64,000 nt of DNA from Ryuthela nishihirai (Eukaryota > Arthropoda > Arachnida > Araneae > Heptathelidae). The stretch spans positions 36,520,501-36,584,500 of the forward strand of contig JAWZYU010000006.1 of assembly GCA_038380435.1 (NCBI GenBank), read 5' to 3'. The position numbers and the translations under genes were made by a program. Below the pieces are notes generated by a model. That model was given only the letters and a program-made list of their open reading frames with translations. It did not search any database and was not told the DNA's origin. Positions 1 to 10,582 of this stretch are shown piece by piece; position 1 is the stretch's first letter, and every line of letters starts with the position of its first letter.

Positions 1-517
1 TGCACATCAAATAATCACATTATGAAGAAACTACATAACGCCATACCCAAGATTACGGCTTTGTGCGGGCGATGCTAAATCCATATCCCGCCACGTTCAC
101 AACACATCCCTCATTAGGTGTGTTGGGTTGTTAAAACATATTCCTCATGCGGCGAACATAAAGTAGGTCAATGTTTCCCTTGAAATGAAACCTAGTTACT
201 TCGAAAAATAAATATCCAGGATTTCCAGTACTCTGTATGTAGGACTCAATGTCATTCTCACCAGTTGCGTAGTATGAGGGTTCTGAGCATTCGGACTCAG
301 ATTAAATGCAGTAAACAGAATCTTCGAGAACACCTGCTGTTGAACTCATTACGAATACGATAATTGCAAAACTTTGCTTCCGATGTCAACACTGTCGGCT
401 GCGAAAGTGCCATCTAGCCTTTGTGTTTGTAAGCTCGGTAAAGGAATATTCGAGTGTAGAGATTACTGAAAGTTTTAGGAATATCAGTCATAAAGGAATT
501 GTGAAAGCAATATTTTC
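1..517. other. Unassigned AT-rich flank
   Basis: No recognisable gene or repeat. It could hold the continuation of the minus-strand gypsy element that is cut at the SINE1 composite to its right, but I could not recognise RNase H or LTR motifs here. Confidence 0.4.
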
Positions 518-1036
518 ACGGGGCGGGGGGAAGGGGAAACAGGCAGTAGCGCGCCAGACTGGTAATCTGCCGTTCTCAGGTTCGAATCTCACTTGGGCAA
601 AGGTCGAGATTTATTTCTGCAAACCTTCTCACCCCACCTGCTATCGGTTAATAGGGGACATCCATATGGGCTTGGAAAGACTGTTGCCTGTCGAATGGGA
701 CGTTAAACCGTGGACCACCGTCTGTCTCCCAACAGCTGTTCCAGTGGTTCCCCTACCCCAACATTCTCTGTATTTATCTCCGCAAAAATTCCCCGCCCTA
801 CCCACGGTCACTAGGGGACACCGATGGGCTTGGAAAGGCCGCCGTCCGTCGGATAGGACGTTAAGCCGTGGCCCCATGTGACCTGGCCATTTAGCCCATG
901 GTGTGCAAAAAAGTGCCGCTCAGAGTTAAAACAACCCAACCCAACTTTCTCTGAGCCTTTGGGGTCCATGTGACCTGGCTCTTTAGCCCATGGTGTGAAA
1001 AAAAAAGTACCGCTCAGAGGTAAATCAACCCAACAG
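518..1036 (+). repeat. SINE1 composite of three fragments
   Basis: Three partial SINE1 copies lie head to tail: a head with a diverged body (518-768), an internal piece from the TTTATCTCCGCAAAAATTCC segment to the AACCC tail (about 770-944), and a second tail piece (about 945-1036). It replaces the expected RNase H side of the gypsy element. Tandem insertion or unequal recombination between SINEs could explain it. Confidence 0.75.
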
Positions 1037-2300
1037 CCCCAGTACACTTCGCAGCTCCTTATTCGCTCTTGGGCTGGTCAATTTTTCAGTTGCATCAAGT
1101 TTAGCAGGGTGAGGAGCATGTGTACCCGATTTAACTATGTGTCCTAAATATTCAGCTTTTGATTGTCCAAAAAGACATTTATCTAAATTAACTGCAAAAC
1201 CAGCGTCATCGATTTCTTTTAATATTCTGTTCAGATGATCCTTTTCCTCCTCCCAGGTCTCTGAGTAAACAGCGATGTCATCGAGATAAGCGCAAGCATA
1301 TTCGGTATGGTTGGCTAGCAATTTATTAATCACCCTGTGGAATATGACAGCAGAAAACGGAGCCCAAATGACAAAACCTTCCGTTGAAATTACCCCGCTG
1401 AGAGACAAAAGCAGTGAGATATTGACACTTTTCATTCAGAGGGATTTGCCAATAACCCTTCAATAGATCGAGAACAGAAATAAATCTCCCCTTATCCACC
1501 TGATGTAGGTACTCCGTAGGGTTAGCCATGGAAAAAACATCCATCTCTATTCCGGTATTTAAGGGCCGAATGTCGACGCATAGCCGCACTGACCCATCCT
1601 ATTTAGCTACACATACAACTGGATGAGTATATTCACTTGGGCGGGGGTGGCTCAGTCGGTAGCGCGCCAGGCTCGTAATCTGTAGTTCCCAGGTTCGAGT
1701 CCCAGCTGGGTCAGCGTTGAGATTTATCTCTGCAAAATTCCCCGCCCTGCCCACGGTCAGTAGAGGACACCGATGGGCTTGTGAAAGGCCGCCGTCCGTC
1801 GGATGGGACGTTAAGCCGTGGCCCCGTGTGCGGGAGAGCCACATCCTGTGCACGTTAAAGAACACGCTGGATGGCCTTGACGGGAGGCTACCATCTGTCT
1901 CCCAACAGGTATTCCAGTGGGTCCCCTCCCCCAACCTTCTCTGAGCCTTCGGGGTCCATGTGACGTGGCCATTTAGCCCATAGTGTGCAAAAAAGTGCCG
2001 CTCAGAGGTAAAACAACCCAACCCAAGTATATTCACTACACGATGGTTCTATGAGCTTAAGTTTCAATAGTTCCTCGATCTGTCTGTCCATTTCATTCTG
2101 CAAAGCGATGGGTATCCAGTATGGGTGTGCCCTTCTGGATTCGAATCCTTCCTTGACCTTAATCGAATGTTTCTCACACCTTGCACTACCTGGAATTCCA
2201 GCACAAACTCTAGGATATTTCCTCGGTAACCCCTCAATTTCTCTCTGCTGCATGAGATACAAATTGCTCATTTCTGTTGAATCGAACTTCTGCTGATCGC
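1037..2300 (-). pseudogene. Gypsy reverse transcriptase, broken
   Basis: Read on the minus strand. The part at 2300-2039 holds the segment before the RT palm, ending in an IEPSCSEYT motif. After the SINE1 at 1638-2025 the frame resumes with HPVVCVAK-like residues, RLCVDIRPLN, the palm motif SVLDLLKGYWQIPL, and in another frame AYLDDIAVYSE with the two catalytic aspartates and LGHIVKSG. A frameshift falls near 1330-1435, and the coding stops at the SINE composite just after ELRSVLGLLG, so the connection to RNase H is missing. It copied element RNA into DNA when active; it is non-functional now. Confidence 0.85.
1638..2025 (+). repeat. SINE1, full length
   Basis: Starts GGGCGGGGGTGGCTCAGTCG with the A box, has the B box GGTTCGAGTCC, and ends in the AACCCAACCCA tail. 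A 12-bp target-site duplication AGTATATTCACT flanks it (1626-1637 and 2026-2037). It splits the gypsy RT frame, so it inserted after the gypsy element. Confidence 0.95.
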
Positions 2301-2518
2301 CTTTTCTTCTGATAGGAACATGCTCCAGATATCCGAATTCCTCATCGGCCTCACAAACTATGTATCGCTTTATATTGCGAACATGCTATATACTTGCATT
2401 TTATGTACCCGGATCTTTTTAGCATGTATTGTTCGAATTCCTCCTGATGGAGGGTAACTATAAGCTGAACTATAAGCTGAAGTTCTTGAGACAATCCGCG
2501 CTGATCCTGTCCATCGAG

Positions 2519-2870
2519 AATCTGTAGTTCCCAGGTTCGAGTCCCAGCTGGGTCAGCGTTGAGATTTATCTCCGCAAAAAAATTCCCCGTCCTGCCCACG
2601 GTCAGTAGGGGACACCGATGGGCTTGGAAAGGCCGCCGTCCGTCGGATGGGACGTTAAGCCGTGGCACCGTGTGTGGGAGAGCCATACCCTGTGCACGTT
2701 AAAGAACACGCTGGATGGCCTTGACGGGAGGCTACCATCTGTCTCCCAACAGCTTTTCCAGTGGGTCCCCTCCCCCAACCTTCTCTGAGCCTTCGGGGTC
2801 CATGTGACTTGGCCATTTAGCCCATGGTGTGCAAAAAAGTGCCGCTCAGAGGTAAAACAACCCAACCCAA
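2519..2870 (+). repeat. SINE1, 5'-truncated
   Basis: Lacks the first part of the tRNA head and begins at AATCTGTAGTTCCCAGG. It is flanked by the 13-bp duplication CCTGTCCATCGAG (2506-2518, 2871-2883). Truncation of the 5' end with intact duplication and tail is the signature of LINE-driven insertion. It interrupts the gypsy integrase C-terminal region. Confidence 0.93.
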
Positions 2871-2883
2871 CCTGTCCATCGAG

Positions 2884-4000
2884 CATAAAATTTGTTGCTC
2901 GAGTCTGGTGTAAGTACTAACACTTGCTCATCAATACTAAATTCCTTGTGGTGAGAACTCCTATTATAGTAATCTGCATAACTCTTCTGTTGTTTTGCTG
3001 CCACCAATGATGCCTCCTCTGCTGCTAATTCCAACCGCCCTTTAAAATTTCCATACACTAGGCTGCCGAGGTGGTCAGACCTTTTGGCACATTTATCCCC
3101 AGCCCATATGGGCTTCAAAATGAACAGAGGGAAAGTAGGTCTTCTCCAATACAGTAGCTGAAAGCGGGCAATACTGGTGGTGGCATTGGGCACTTCCCGA
3201 GAGAAAGGGCAGAATGCCTATCCCAATCCCGAGGATGTTCTCGGATCAGATCAGATGGTGCAGCATGGATTTCACCTGGTTCCAGCGTTCAACTAAGCCA
3301 TTTGATTCGGGATGTGCTGGAGTCGAGAACCGTAGTGATGCCCCTATCCTCCGGATGAATTCTTACGTGAGATTAGATTTGAAATTCGATCCTCTATCGC
3401 TGGCTAATCACCTGGGGTACCCCAGTTCCAGTAAATATTTGAAGTAGGGCTTCAAAAGTTGTTTTAGTAGTTACCTCTAATGGCAAACGGCCTCGAGTCA
3501 TCTGATATGCTGATCCACTAGGCACAGTATGAACCGATATTTCTGCTTCACTCTGGCAATATCGGACCAATAATATCAATATTCACAACTTGGATTGGGT
3601 TATTGTTTTACCTCTGAGCGGCACTTTTTTGCACACCGTGGTCTAAATGGCCAGGTCACATGGACCCCGAAGGCTCAGAGAAGGTTGGGGGAGGGGACCC
3701 ACTGGAACAGCTGTTGGGAGACAGATGGTAGCCTCCCGTCAAGGCCATCCAGCGTGTTCTTTAACGTGCACAGGGTATGGCTCTCCCGCACACGGGGCCA
3801 CGGCTTAACGTCCCATCCGACGGACGGCGGCCTTTCCAAGCCCATCGGTGTCCCCTACTGACCGTGGGCAGGGCGGGGAATTTTGCGGAGATAAATCTCA
3901 ACGCTGACCCAGCTGGGACTCGAACCTGGGAACTACAGATTACGAGCCTGGCGAGCTACCTACTGAACCACCACGCCCCACTCACAACTTGGAAAGGATG
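2884..4000 (-). pseudogene. Gypsy integrase core and C-terminal domain, broken
   Basis: Minus strand. The core begins near 4000 with a PEHPFQVVNIDIIGP-type segment holding the first catalytic Asp. A later segment reads AHPESNGLVERWN-like and supplies the catalytic Glu (about 3270-3310). The C-terminal part (3193-2884) has VPNATTS, RSDHLG, DYYNRSSHHKEF and VLVLTPDSSNKFYARWTG motifs. Several stops and frameshifts separate these blocks and a SINE1 at 3595-3981 splits the core. The reading continues beyond the SINE at 2519-2870 toward the RT. Confidence 0.8.
3595..3981 (-). repeat. SINE1, full length
   Basis: Tail (TTGGGTTATTGTTTTACC) at the left and tRNA head at the right. Flanked by the 12-bp duplication TCACAACTTGGA (3583-3594, 3982-3993). 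It sits in the gypsy integrase core. Confidence 0.93.
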
Positions 4001-4313
4001 CTCAGGTAGAGTTAATGGCGTGATAAATAATATAATTTATGACAAGACCCAGATGCTCCGCAATTCAGAGATTGCACTACATCTATCGGGAGATGCCACG
4101 TTTACCACTCTCCGCCGTCGGGGCTGAACAGTACTATAGAAGTAAAGTCCAGCACTCGCCAAAACCTAACTATAATCTTCGTCCTGGGTCCCCACACCCC
4201 AGGCATCTCCCGACAGATGTAGTGCAGTCTCTGAATTGCGGAGCATCTGGGTTTTGTCATAAATTATATTACCTATCACGCCAGTAACTCGACCTGAGCA
4301 TCCCTTCCAAGTT
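3986..4313. repeat. Inverted duplication, 112-bp arms
   Basis: The left arm 3986-4097 and right arm 4202-4313 are reverse complements with a handful of mismatches, separated by a 104-base spacer. The arm includes gypsy integrase coding sequence (the PEHPFQ region), which therefore occurs once on each strand. The structure lies exactly between the integrase zinc-binding part and the core. It may be an inverted duplication of the element or an inserted foldback unit. Confidence 0.85.
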
Positions 4314-4320
4314 GACCCTT

Positions 4321-4530
4321 TCAAATCTTTTTCCGGCCACTATAGTTGACAATTCTGATAATGTTGCAATATTCTCGAAAGTCAGCTCTGATGTTCGTCC
4401 AGTTGAAGGAATACTTCAAACTTTCCAGTGATTTGCGCAGCTTTAAATGACCATCCCAAAGGCTATCGAGCACTTTCCAACGTTGCATCATTGGTCTGCA
4501 ATCGACGGAACAATTCTGCCTCCCCCACAC
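4321..4530 (-). pseudogene. Gypsy integrase zinc-binding region, broken
   Basis: The minus-strand frame contains GHLKLRKSLESLKYSFNW and NIRADFREYCNI, which resembles the H2C2 zinc-binding N-terminal domain of gypsy integrases: the His of GH and the Cys after REY are visible, while the second Cys and part of the first His pair are not clear. It precedes the catalytic core in element orientation. Decayed. Confidence 0.65.
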
Positions 4531-4669
4531 TTTCCTATCACTTCAGAGATCATCTCCATATCTCCATTGGGAATTTACTCTGTCTGCGTACTGATTTCAC
4601 AACTAAGAGCCCGTTGAATGGTTTCGTCAGCTAATTCTTTTTTCTTAGTTTCTTTTCCCCCATCCTGTA

Positions 4670-5076
4670 GGGGCGCGGGGGTGGCTCAGTCGGTAGCGCG
4701 CCAGGCTCGTAATCTGTAGTTCCCAGTTTCGAGTCCCAGCTGGGTCAGCGTTGAGATTTATCTCCGCAAAATTTCCCAGCCCTGCCCACGGTCAGTAGGG
4801 GACACCTACGGTCAGTAGGGGACACCGATGGGCTTGAAAAGGTCGCCGTCCGTCGGATGGGACGTAAGCCGTGGCCCCGTGTGCGGGAGAGCCATACCCT
4901 GTGCACCTTAAAGAACACGCTGGATGGCCTTGACGGAAGGCTACCATCTGTCTCCCAACAGCTGTTCCAGTGGGTCCCCTCCCCCAACCTTCTCTGAGCC
5001 TTCGGGGTCCTTGTGGCCTGGCCATTTAGCCCATGGTGTGCAAAAAAGTGCCGCTCAGAGGTAAAACAATCCAATT
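4670..5076 (+). repeat. SINE1, full length with internal 24-bp duplication
   Basis: Head to tail complete. Flanked by the 10-bp duplication CCATCCTGTA (4660-4669, 5077-5086). The body carries an extra tandem copy of the ACGGTCAGTAGGGGACACC segment around 4788-4825. Confidence 0.93.
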
Positions 5077-5244
5077 CCATCCTGTACTTGTACCTGTGCT
5101 TTTGCAGCTCTTGGTAGGTATCATGTGTCAGCAACATCTGACCTACCAATTCATCTGTCATTCCACAAGTGATTACTCTTTTTGGGGAAGATTCATATTA
5201 TTAGAGTCACCCTGTATCCGAATAGGGATGTTAATCACTGGTAC

Positions 5245-5452
5245 CTAACGAGTGTTCCCAAAGGCAGACTTGAGAAGTATTTTCCCCATTGGTTTCCTAT
5301 ATGATATTGGCACACGTTGCTGGCGAATCAGATTTATTTCTGTTCCAGTATCGATCACTTGGCTTCCACATAAAATGGGAACTTTCTTCGTGCGTGATAC
5401 TTTTAGTTCACACTGCTGTCGAGACTCCTCCCTTTGCCATTGTACGCCATCT
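5245..5452 (-). pseudogene. Gypsy aspartic protease, broken
   Basis: The minus-strand frame has VPILCGSQVIDTGTEINLI, in which DTG is the catalytic triad of retropepsin-like proteases. Downstream residues are IRQQRVPISYRK. It lies between gag and integrase in element order. A 5'-truncated SINE1 abuts it at 5467. Only the N-terminal half of a protease is recognisable. Confidence 0.7.
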
Positions 5453-5466
5453 CTTACCTCTGTAAA

Positions 5467-5756
5467 ATTCTCCGCCCTGCCCACGGTCAGTAGGGGACAC
5501 CGATGGGCTTGGAAAGGCCGCCGTCCGTCGGATGGGACGTTAAGCCGTCGCCCCGTGTGCGGGAGAGCCATACCCTGTGCACGTTTAAGAACACGCTGGA
5601 TGGCCTTGACGGGAGGCTACCATCTGTCTCCCAATAGCTGTTCCAGTGGGTCCCCTTCCCCAACCTTCTCTGAACCTTCGGGGTCCATGTGACCTGGCCA
5701 TTTAGCCCATGGTGTGCAAAAAAGTGCCGCTCAGAGGTAAAACAACCCAACAACAA
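5467..5756 (+). repeat. SINE1, 5'-truncated
   Basis: Begins in the body at ATTCTCCGCCCTGCCC and has an intact tail. Flanked by the 14-bp duplication CTTACCTCTGTAAA (5453-5466, 5757-5770). Confidence 0.93.
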
Positions 5757-5772
5757 CTTACCTCTGTAAATA

Positions 5773-6753
5773 CACTATATTGCAAAAGTGTCCTGACACT
5801 TTCATAAGTAAACGAATAGCCACATTCAAATCTACCTAACTTTGGAAATAGCCTTTTTACGGAAAAAAAAGTCGACATAAATTGAAGATCACGGTCAGAG
5901 CTCTCTAATCTCTGTTTTCTGTAATATTAATCTAATATTTAAAGAGTTATGGAAGCTGAAATATTTAAGTGAAATTTTTGCTAGTTTTGAAAATTTACTT
6001 CAGAAAGTTAAATAACAACTATTATAAGAAGTTGTTCGCAATATAAGGAGATATTGGAATATTGTGTAAGTATTTTTGAAGTTTTCATTAATGGTGTGTG
6101 TGAAAAATGTGATGTGTGATAACATCTATTGTTAAATATTATAGCTTCCATAACTCTTTAAATATTAGATTAATATTATAGAAAACAGAGGGGAGGGGGT
6201 GGCTCAGTCGGTAGCGCGCCAGGCTCGTAATCTATAGTTCCCAGGTTCGAGTCCCAGCTGGGTCAGCGTTGAGATTTATCTCCGCAAAAATTCCCCGCCC
6301 TGCCCACGGTCAGTAGGGGACACCGATGGGCTTGGAAAGGTCGCCGTCCGTCGGATGGGACGTTAAGCCGTGGCCCCGTGTGCAGGAGAGCCATACCCTG
6401 TGCACATTAAAGAACACGCTGGATGGCCTTGACGGGAGGCTACCCATCTGTCTCCCAACAGCTGTTCCAGTGGGTCCCCTCCCCCAACCTTCTCTGAGCC
6501 TTCGGGGTCCATGTGACCTGGCCATTTAGCCCATGGTCTGCAAAAAAGTGCCGCTCAGAGGTAAAACAACCCTAGAAAACAGAGATTTATAGAACTCTGG
6601 CCGAGATTTCAATTTATGTCTGGTGACTTTTTTCCGTAAGAAAGTTAATTTTCAAAGTTAGGTAGGTTTGAATGTTCGTTCACTTAACACAAAAACAACA
6701 AAAAAAAATTCGTTCACTTAACACGAGTTTCCAGACACTTTTTGAATATAGTG
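5773..6753. mobile_element. Long-TIR MITE (Tc1/mariner-like) carrying a SINE1
   Basis: The ends are inverted repeats: CACTATATTGCAAAAGTGTC on the left and its near complement GACACTTTTTGAATATAGTG on the right. Similarity continues inward through about 200 bases (AGGTAGGTTTGAATG, CTCTGTTTTCT, TTAATCTAATATTTAAAGAG and complements). Without the nested SINE1 (6191-6572) the element is about 600 bp. No transposase is seen, so it is non-autonomous. The target duplication is not clear. Inserted between gypsy gag and protease. Confidence 0.75.
6191..6572 (+). repeat. SINE1, full length, nested in MITE
   Basis: Flanked by the 12-bp duplication TAGAAAACAGAG (6179-6190, 6573-6584), which belongs to the right arm of the surrounding MITE. 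The SINE is therefore younger than the MITE, which is younger than the gypsy element. Confidence 0.95.
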
Positions 6754-6837
6754 AATGTACCTGAGAAATGACCCTGACTACCACTAAATCACACCTTTAC
6801 TCATCTCTCCTTTCATTGCCATCATCCTCTGCAATGA

Positions 6838-8476
6838 TTATCCTTCATACCCCGGTAGTAGTTTCTTTCTTCTTATGTGGACATTCGGAAGCAAAATGGT
6901 TATATTCCCAGCAGTTGAAACATTCTTTCCTTTTTCGAAGGGGTTCCCGTTCTTTGTGTTTCTCATTTTCTCTATAATTGAAGACAAATTACCACTGTAC
7001 CTTTTCACTGGGGGAAGGTATCTCCTTTCATTCATCCTCGATTCATGGGTGGCCATTTCTCGCGCTCTGTATCCCCACTTGGTTTCATCAACTCTGGACT
7101 CCCGACGACTCTCTAAGTCAGTGTCTCGCAAACTTTTTTACTCTGCGGCACACTGAATCTAATTTTTTTTCCGCGGCACACTGAATCTAATTTTTTCCGC
7201 GGCACACTAAATCTATTTTATTTCCGCGGCACACTGAATCAATTTTTTTTCCCGCAGCACACCTAAAAAAGTATAAAAGCAAACTCTATATAATCGTCAT
7301 TATATTTGCGCTTTGTTGAAATCATCAGCCTGGTTTTACTTGAAGATTTGCTCTCGTTCTTTAATTCATAACTCGGTGTTTGTTTTAAATATTTCTCCAT
7401 TCTAGGCTTGAAATAATCAAAAATTAATACCAAAATTTGGAAAAAGCTTGATAAATACTTACACGATCCCAGTTGATAAAATCTGAAAGATTTTTATTAA
7501 AGCACATCGATAACACGTCGATATTAAAGCACGCCGATAACACAAGTCAAGTCAAAATAAAATCTTTGGAATATCTAGTGTCAATTTGAAAAGCTCTCGC
7601 GGCACACTAGGAATCTCTCGCGGCACACTACTGTGCCGCGGCACACAGTTTGCGAGACACTGCTCTAAGTGCAGCTCCACTACATCAGCCAATTCTAGAG
7701 GCTTCATCCATCCATCAGCTTCTCGCTGTAATACATATTGCCTCGTGGCTGCTGGCTGTTCCCGTTTGATGTTATCGGACACCATGAGATTTTTACACTC
7801 CTCCAGACCTTTAATTTTTCTGCTATCCAAGTAATGGGAAAGCATAGCAGAAATTTCCGTCCAGCTTTCGCTATCCCCCTTTTTTACCTCTTCGAAACGC
7901 TGGTGATATTCTGTGGGCGTCAATCGACACTGACGTAAAATTATCTTTTTCAGCTGCTCATAATCTCCTGCCTCTGCTGGCGGTAGTTGGGCGATAACCG
8001 GCCTCAATTTCTCGCCTAATATTGATGTCAACAGTTTTCCTCTTACAGAGGCAGGCACATGATTAGCCTCATACACTGCCTTCACTTGCTAGAAAAACAA
8101 AGGCATTTCGCCAACCTTTTGCGGAGCCTTGTCCAAAGTATGATTTAGTAGTTGGGAATACTTGTGAAGCCTATCCAATTCCCTGATATCGGGGTCGGCT
8201 CCTTCCATCCAAGGCTGTCATATCGTCGCCCGTGGCTGATCTGTCTCTCCTGAGCCTCAATTTAGCTTGCTCCAATTCATGAGCGCGTTCTAATTACTCC
8301 CTCCTAATCTTATCTTGCTCCCTTATCTTATCTTCCCTTTCTTGCTCCCTTATTCTATCTCTCTCTCTTCCCTCCTAATTCTCTCTTCTCCTCTGTTGCA
8401 TCTCCATCTGCTTCATCTGATACGCACTCCCCTCTTCAAACTGCGACTTCGATGCATCTAGTCGGGCCACAAACAT
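6838..8476 (-). pseudogene. Gypsy gag, broken
   Basis: Minus strand; the likely start ATG is at 8476-8474. The N-terminus (8476-8250) is a charged Glu/Arg/Gln-rich stretch, probably coiled coil, with in-frame stops. The middle (8085-7671) contains VPASVRGKLLTSILGEKLRP and LTPTEYHQRFEEVKK, a gag/SCAN-like capsid helix region. The C-terminus (about 6970-6838), across shifted frames, shows a CCHC zinc knuckle (FNCWEYNHFASECPH-like) followed by Lys-rich residues. A hAT-type element (7119-7662) splits it. Gag would package element RNA; this copy cannot. Confidence 0.75.
7119..7662. mobile_element. Non-autonomous hAT-type element
   Basis: Terminal inverted repeats CAGTGTCTCGCAAAC and GTTTGCGAGACACTG, with a perfect 8-bp target duplication CTCTAAGT (7111-7118, 7663-7670), which is diagnostic of hAT elements. 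Length 544 bp and no transposase. The left end carries several ~27-bp repeats with CCGCGGCACACTGAATCTAA and the right end has related GCGGCACACTA repeats. Inserted in gypsy gag. A second copy lies at 36678-37097. Confidence 0.92.
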
Positions 8477-9200
8477 CGTATCATCAACGTCTTGACTCCG
8501 TTAGCATTCGCTCTCCCCTCCAGGTAATAGAGTCGAGCGTTGTGTGTCCTTTTCCGTGTTTGTGTCGTCGCTGGTCTTACCCAGCGTTTTCGTTGCCCTC
8601 CTCGTATTATACATAAAACACAATAGTAAATAAAAAAAAAATACCCCCTCAAGCAGCTGCTTGCCACAGAGGTCTGACAGGAACCTGTCTGTTTATATGC
8701 CACAGTAGAAGATCTGAGAGGATGGCAGGACCTCAGCAGAAAACAGCACGAACATCCATGCCTTAACCCGGGGCTCGAACCCAGGTCCCGTAGATCAGTA
8801 GCCGAGCGCGCTAACCACTCGGCCACTGACAGAAAATCTAAACAGGTAATAAAACTTAATTTAACTAACCTCACCCAAACTTTCAAAGAAGGTGATGCTC
8901 CGCAACATGTGCCGTTGATCGCTGCCGTCTACACCAATTGCCTTCTGGTCCAAGGCGAGATCATGATTCTTGCCGGATGAACTATTCAGTTTGCCGAAAG
9001 CCTCTGAGTTCACGTCCTTTATTCTTTAGCTCTTCTTATTATTCGAGTAACATTGGATCCTTTTGCAGGATATCAGGGGCATCCTGCAAAGAATATTTTA
9101 AATTTTCGTTGCAGGATTACCGCTTGAATGGATCTATTTAGCTTTTTCACTCTAAGGTAGCCAACAATAGCGGAGTCGAAATATCCACTTCTTAGACACC
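8477..9200 (-). other. Presumed gypsy 5' leader
   Basis: Upstream of the gag start on the minus strand and interrupted by SINE2. An AATAAAA-like signal in minus orientation lies near 9218-9230, which suggests that LTR sequence continues to the right. The primer-binding site and LTR boundary are not identified. Confidence 0.35.
8630..8835 (-). repeat. SINE2 copy
   Basis: On the minus strand it reads from a tRNA-like head (GGCCGAGTGGTTAGCGCGC, B box GGTTCGAGCCC) through ACAGACCTCTGTGGCAAGCA to a GGGGGTATTTTTTTTT tail. It lies in the gypsy gag leader region. Confidence 0.88.
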
Positions 9201-9245
9201 ACTATGTGAAGATCTCTCTTTTATTATTAACGAATATCTGTCTGC

Positions 9246-9618
9246 GGGGCGAGGGTGGCTCAGTCGGTAGCGCGCCAGTCTCGTAATCTGTAGTTCCCAG
9301 GTTCGAGTCCCAGCTGGGTCAGCGTTGAGATTTATCTCCGCAAAATTACCCGCCCTGCCCACGGTCCGATGGGCTTGGAAAGGCCGCCGTCCGTCGGATG
9401 GGACGTTAAGCCGTGGCCCCGTGTGCGGGAGAGCCATACCCTGTGCACGTTAAAGAACACGCTGGATGGCCTTGACGGGAGGCTACCATCTGTCTCCCAA
9501 CAGCTGTTCCAGTGGGTCCCCTCCCCCAACTTTCTCTGAGCTTTCGGGGTCTTTGTGACCTGGCCATTTAGCAAATGGTGTGCAAAAAGTGGCGCTCAGA
9601 GGTAAAACAACAACCCAA
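9246..9618 (+). repeat. SINE1, full length
   Basis: Flanked by the 10-bp duplication ATCTGTCTGC (9236-9245, 9619-9628). A short internal deletion removes part of the GTCAGTAGGGGACACC block. Confidence 0.93.
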
Positions 9619-9628
9619 ATCTGTCTGC

Positions 9629-10582
9629 AGAATGAATGCCTCTGATGGACCTTATTTCAGTCGTACTTAAATGTTCATAAAAGAATGGAATCTCTAGTAT
9701 CTCTAGGATATATAATATTTAATAGCTACAACACTTTACATCACAAGGAGAACAACTGGAATTGGGTGCAGCCTTAGTCCACTGCCCCGCTACAGCACTT
9801 TAGTCCCACACTACATGAGTGCTGACTCACAGGACTTCTTCGTAAAGTCTATCTCTCTCAGAGCACACTCACTTTACTCGTCTTTAATGTAAACCCGTTC
9901 AATGGTCAGGACAGAAGTGATGCTCTCTTCACTTTCCCCTTCTTGCTGCAAAAACCGACTACAGATCTCATTAGAAACTCTTCAGGCCATGACAACCTGC
10001 GGTGTGCATCTGAGCTCCACAGTCCGGCAGATCCCGGGCAGGAAACCGGGCAGGTCATATGTGCAGAACATGGTTCGCGCTAAATCACTGTCGTACTAGG
10101 GAGATGCACATGAATTCAGAGATGGGAACATCCTTGACATGTCCCCTCCAAGAATCTTCACTGGTCAGCCCTATTGATTGCTAAGTTCACCGGTCTGCCT
10201 TTGAATGCATGGTTAAGTTAAGGCTCTCTTTCTCTTTTAAGCACTGTTCTACGCAACTAGTTATATATGACAGAGCCGTCTCTTAGTTCATCTAGTTGCA
10301 TAATTATACACTAGAACAAATATATATTTCTTTAATGATAGACTCCTAACAAAAGCTTATACGATCATCAGTGCAACATTCCCTTTAAATTTAAGAAAAT
10401 CTAATTTAATTCCTCAAAATTAACCTTCCCCCACACAGGGATGTTTATACATCAATGCATCCTTCTCTGCCTCAAGCCAGATAAGACCAATCAACCCAGC
10501 AATTACACACTTTGATCTCTTGCAGTGATGTTGTTACCAAATGTCGCACATGAATTCAGAGATGAGAACATCCATGACAGAT
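9629..10582. other. Possible LTR-derived region with ~30-bp direct repeat
   Basis: No coding potential. The segment GCACATGAATTCAGAGATG followed by GGAACATCC occurs at 10106-10135 and, with slight changes, at 10547-10576. The interval between may be an LTR or an insertion. It could be the 5' LTR of the minus-strand gypsy element, but I could not set boundaries. Confidence 0.3.

Larger units (their letters stand above)
1037..9200 (-). mobile_element. Decayed Ty3/gypsy LTR retrotransposon (INT before RT)
   Basis: Coding remnants on the minus strand occur in the order gag (8476-6838), aspartic protease (about 5450-5245), integrase zinc-binding domain (about 4480-4370), integrase core and C-terminus (about 4000-2884), linker, reverse transcriptase (about 2300-1037). 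The RT is gypsy-like (YLDD box, GYWQIPL, LGHIVKSG), yet the integrase precedes it, an order usual for Ty1/copia and known in gypsy elements only from Gmr1-like lineages. The integrase C-terminus and RT N-terminus are joined by a linker once the SINE at 2519-2870 is ignored, so the order looks native. Frameshifts and stops are frequent. Six SINE1 copies, one SINE2, a hAT-type element and a long MITE interrupt it. RNase H and the 3' LTR are not recognised. Confidence 0.8.

Noticed and set aside
423..881. 152-residue open frame on the plus strand
   Set aside because: It is a translation of SINE1 sequence; the same peptides (for example RGHRWAWKGRRPSD) recur wherever SINE1 occurs in that frame.
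1677..1715. tRNA gene-like sequence with good A and B boxes
   Set aside because: It is the head of SINE1, repeated tens of times and fused to the same body, so it is not an independent tRNA gene. The 3' acceptor strand does not pair as in a real tRNA.
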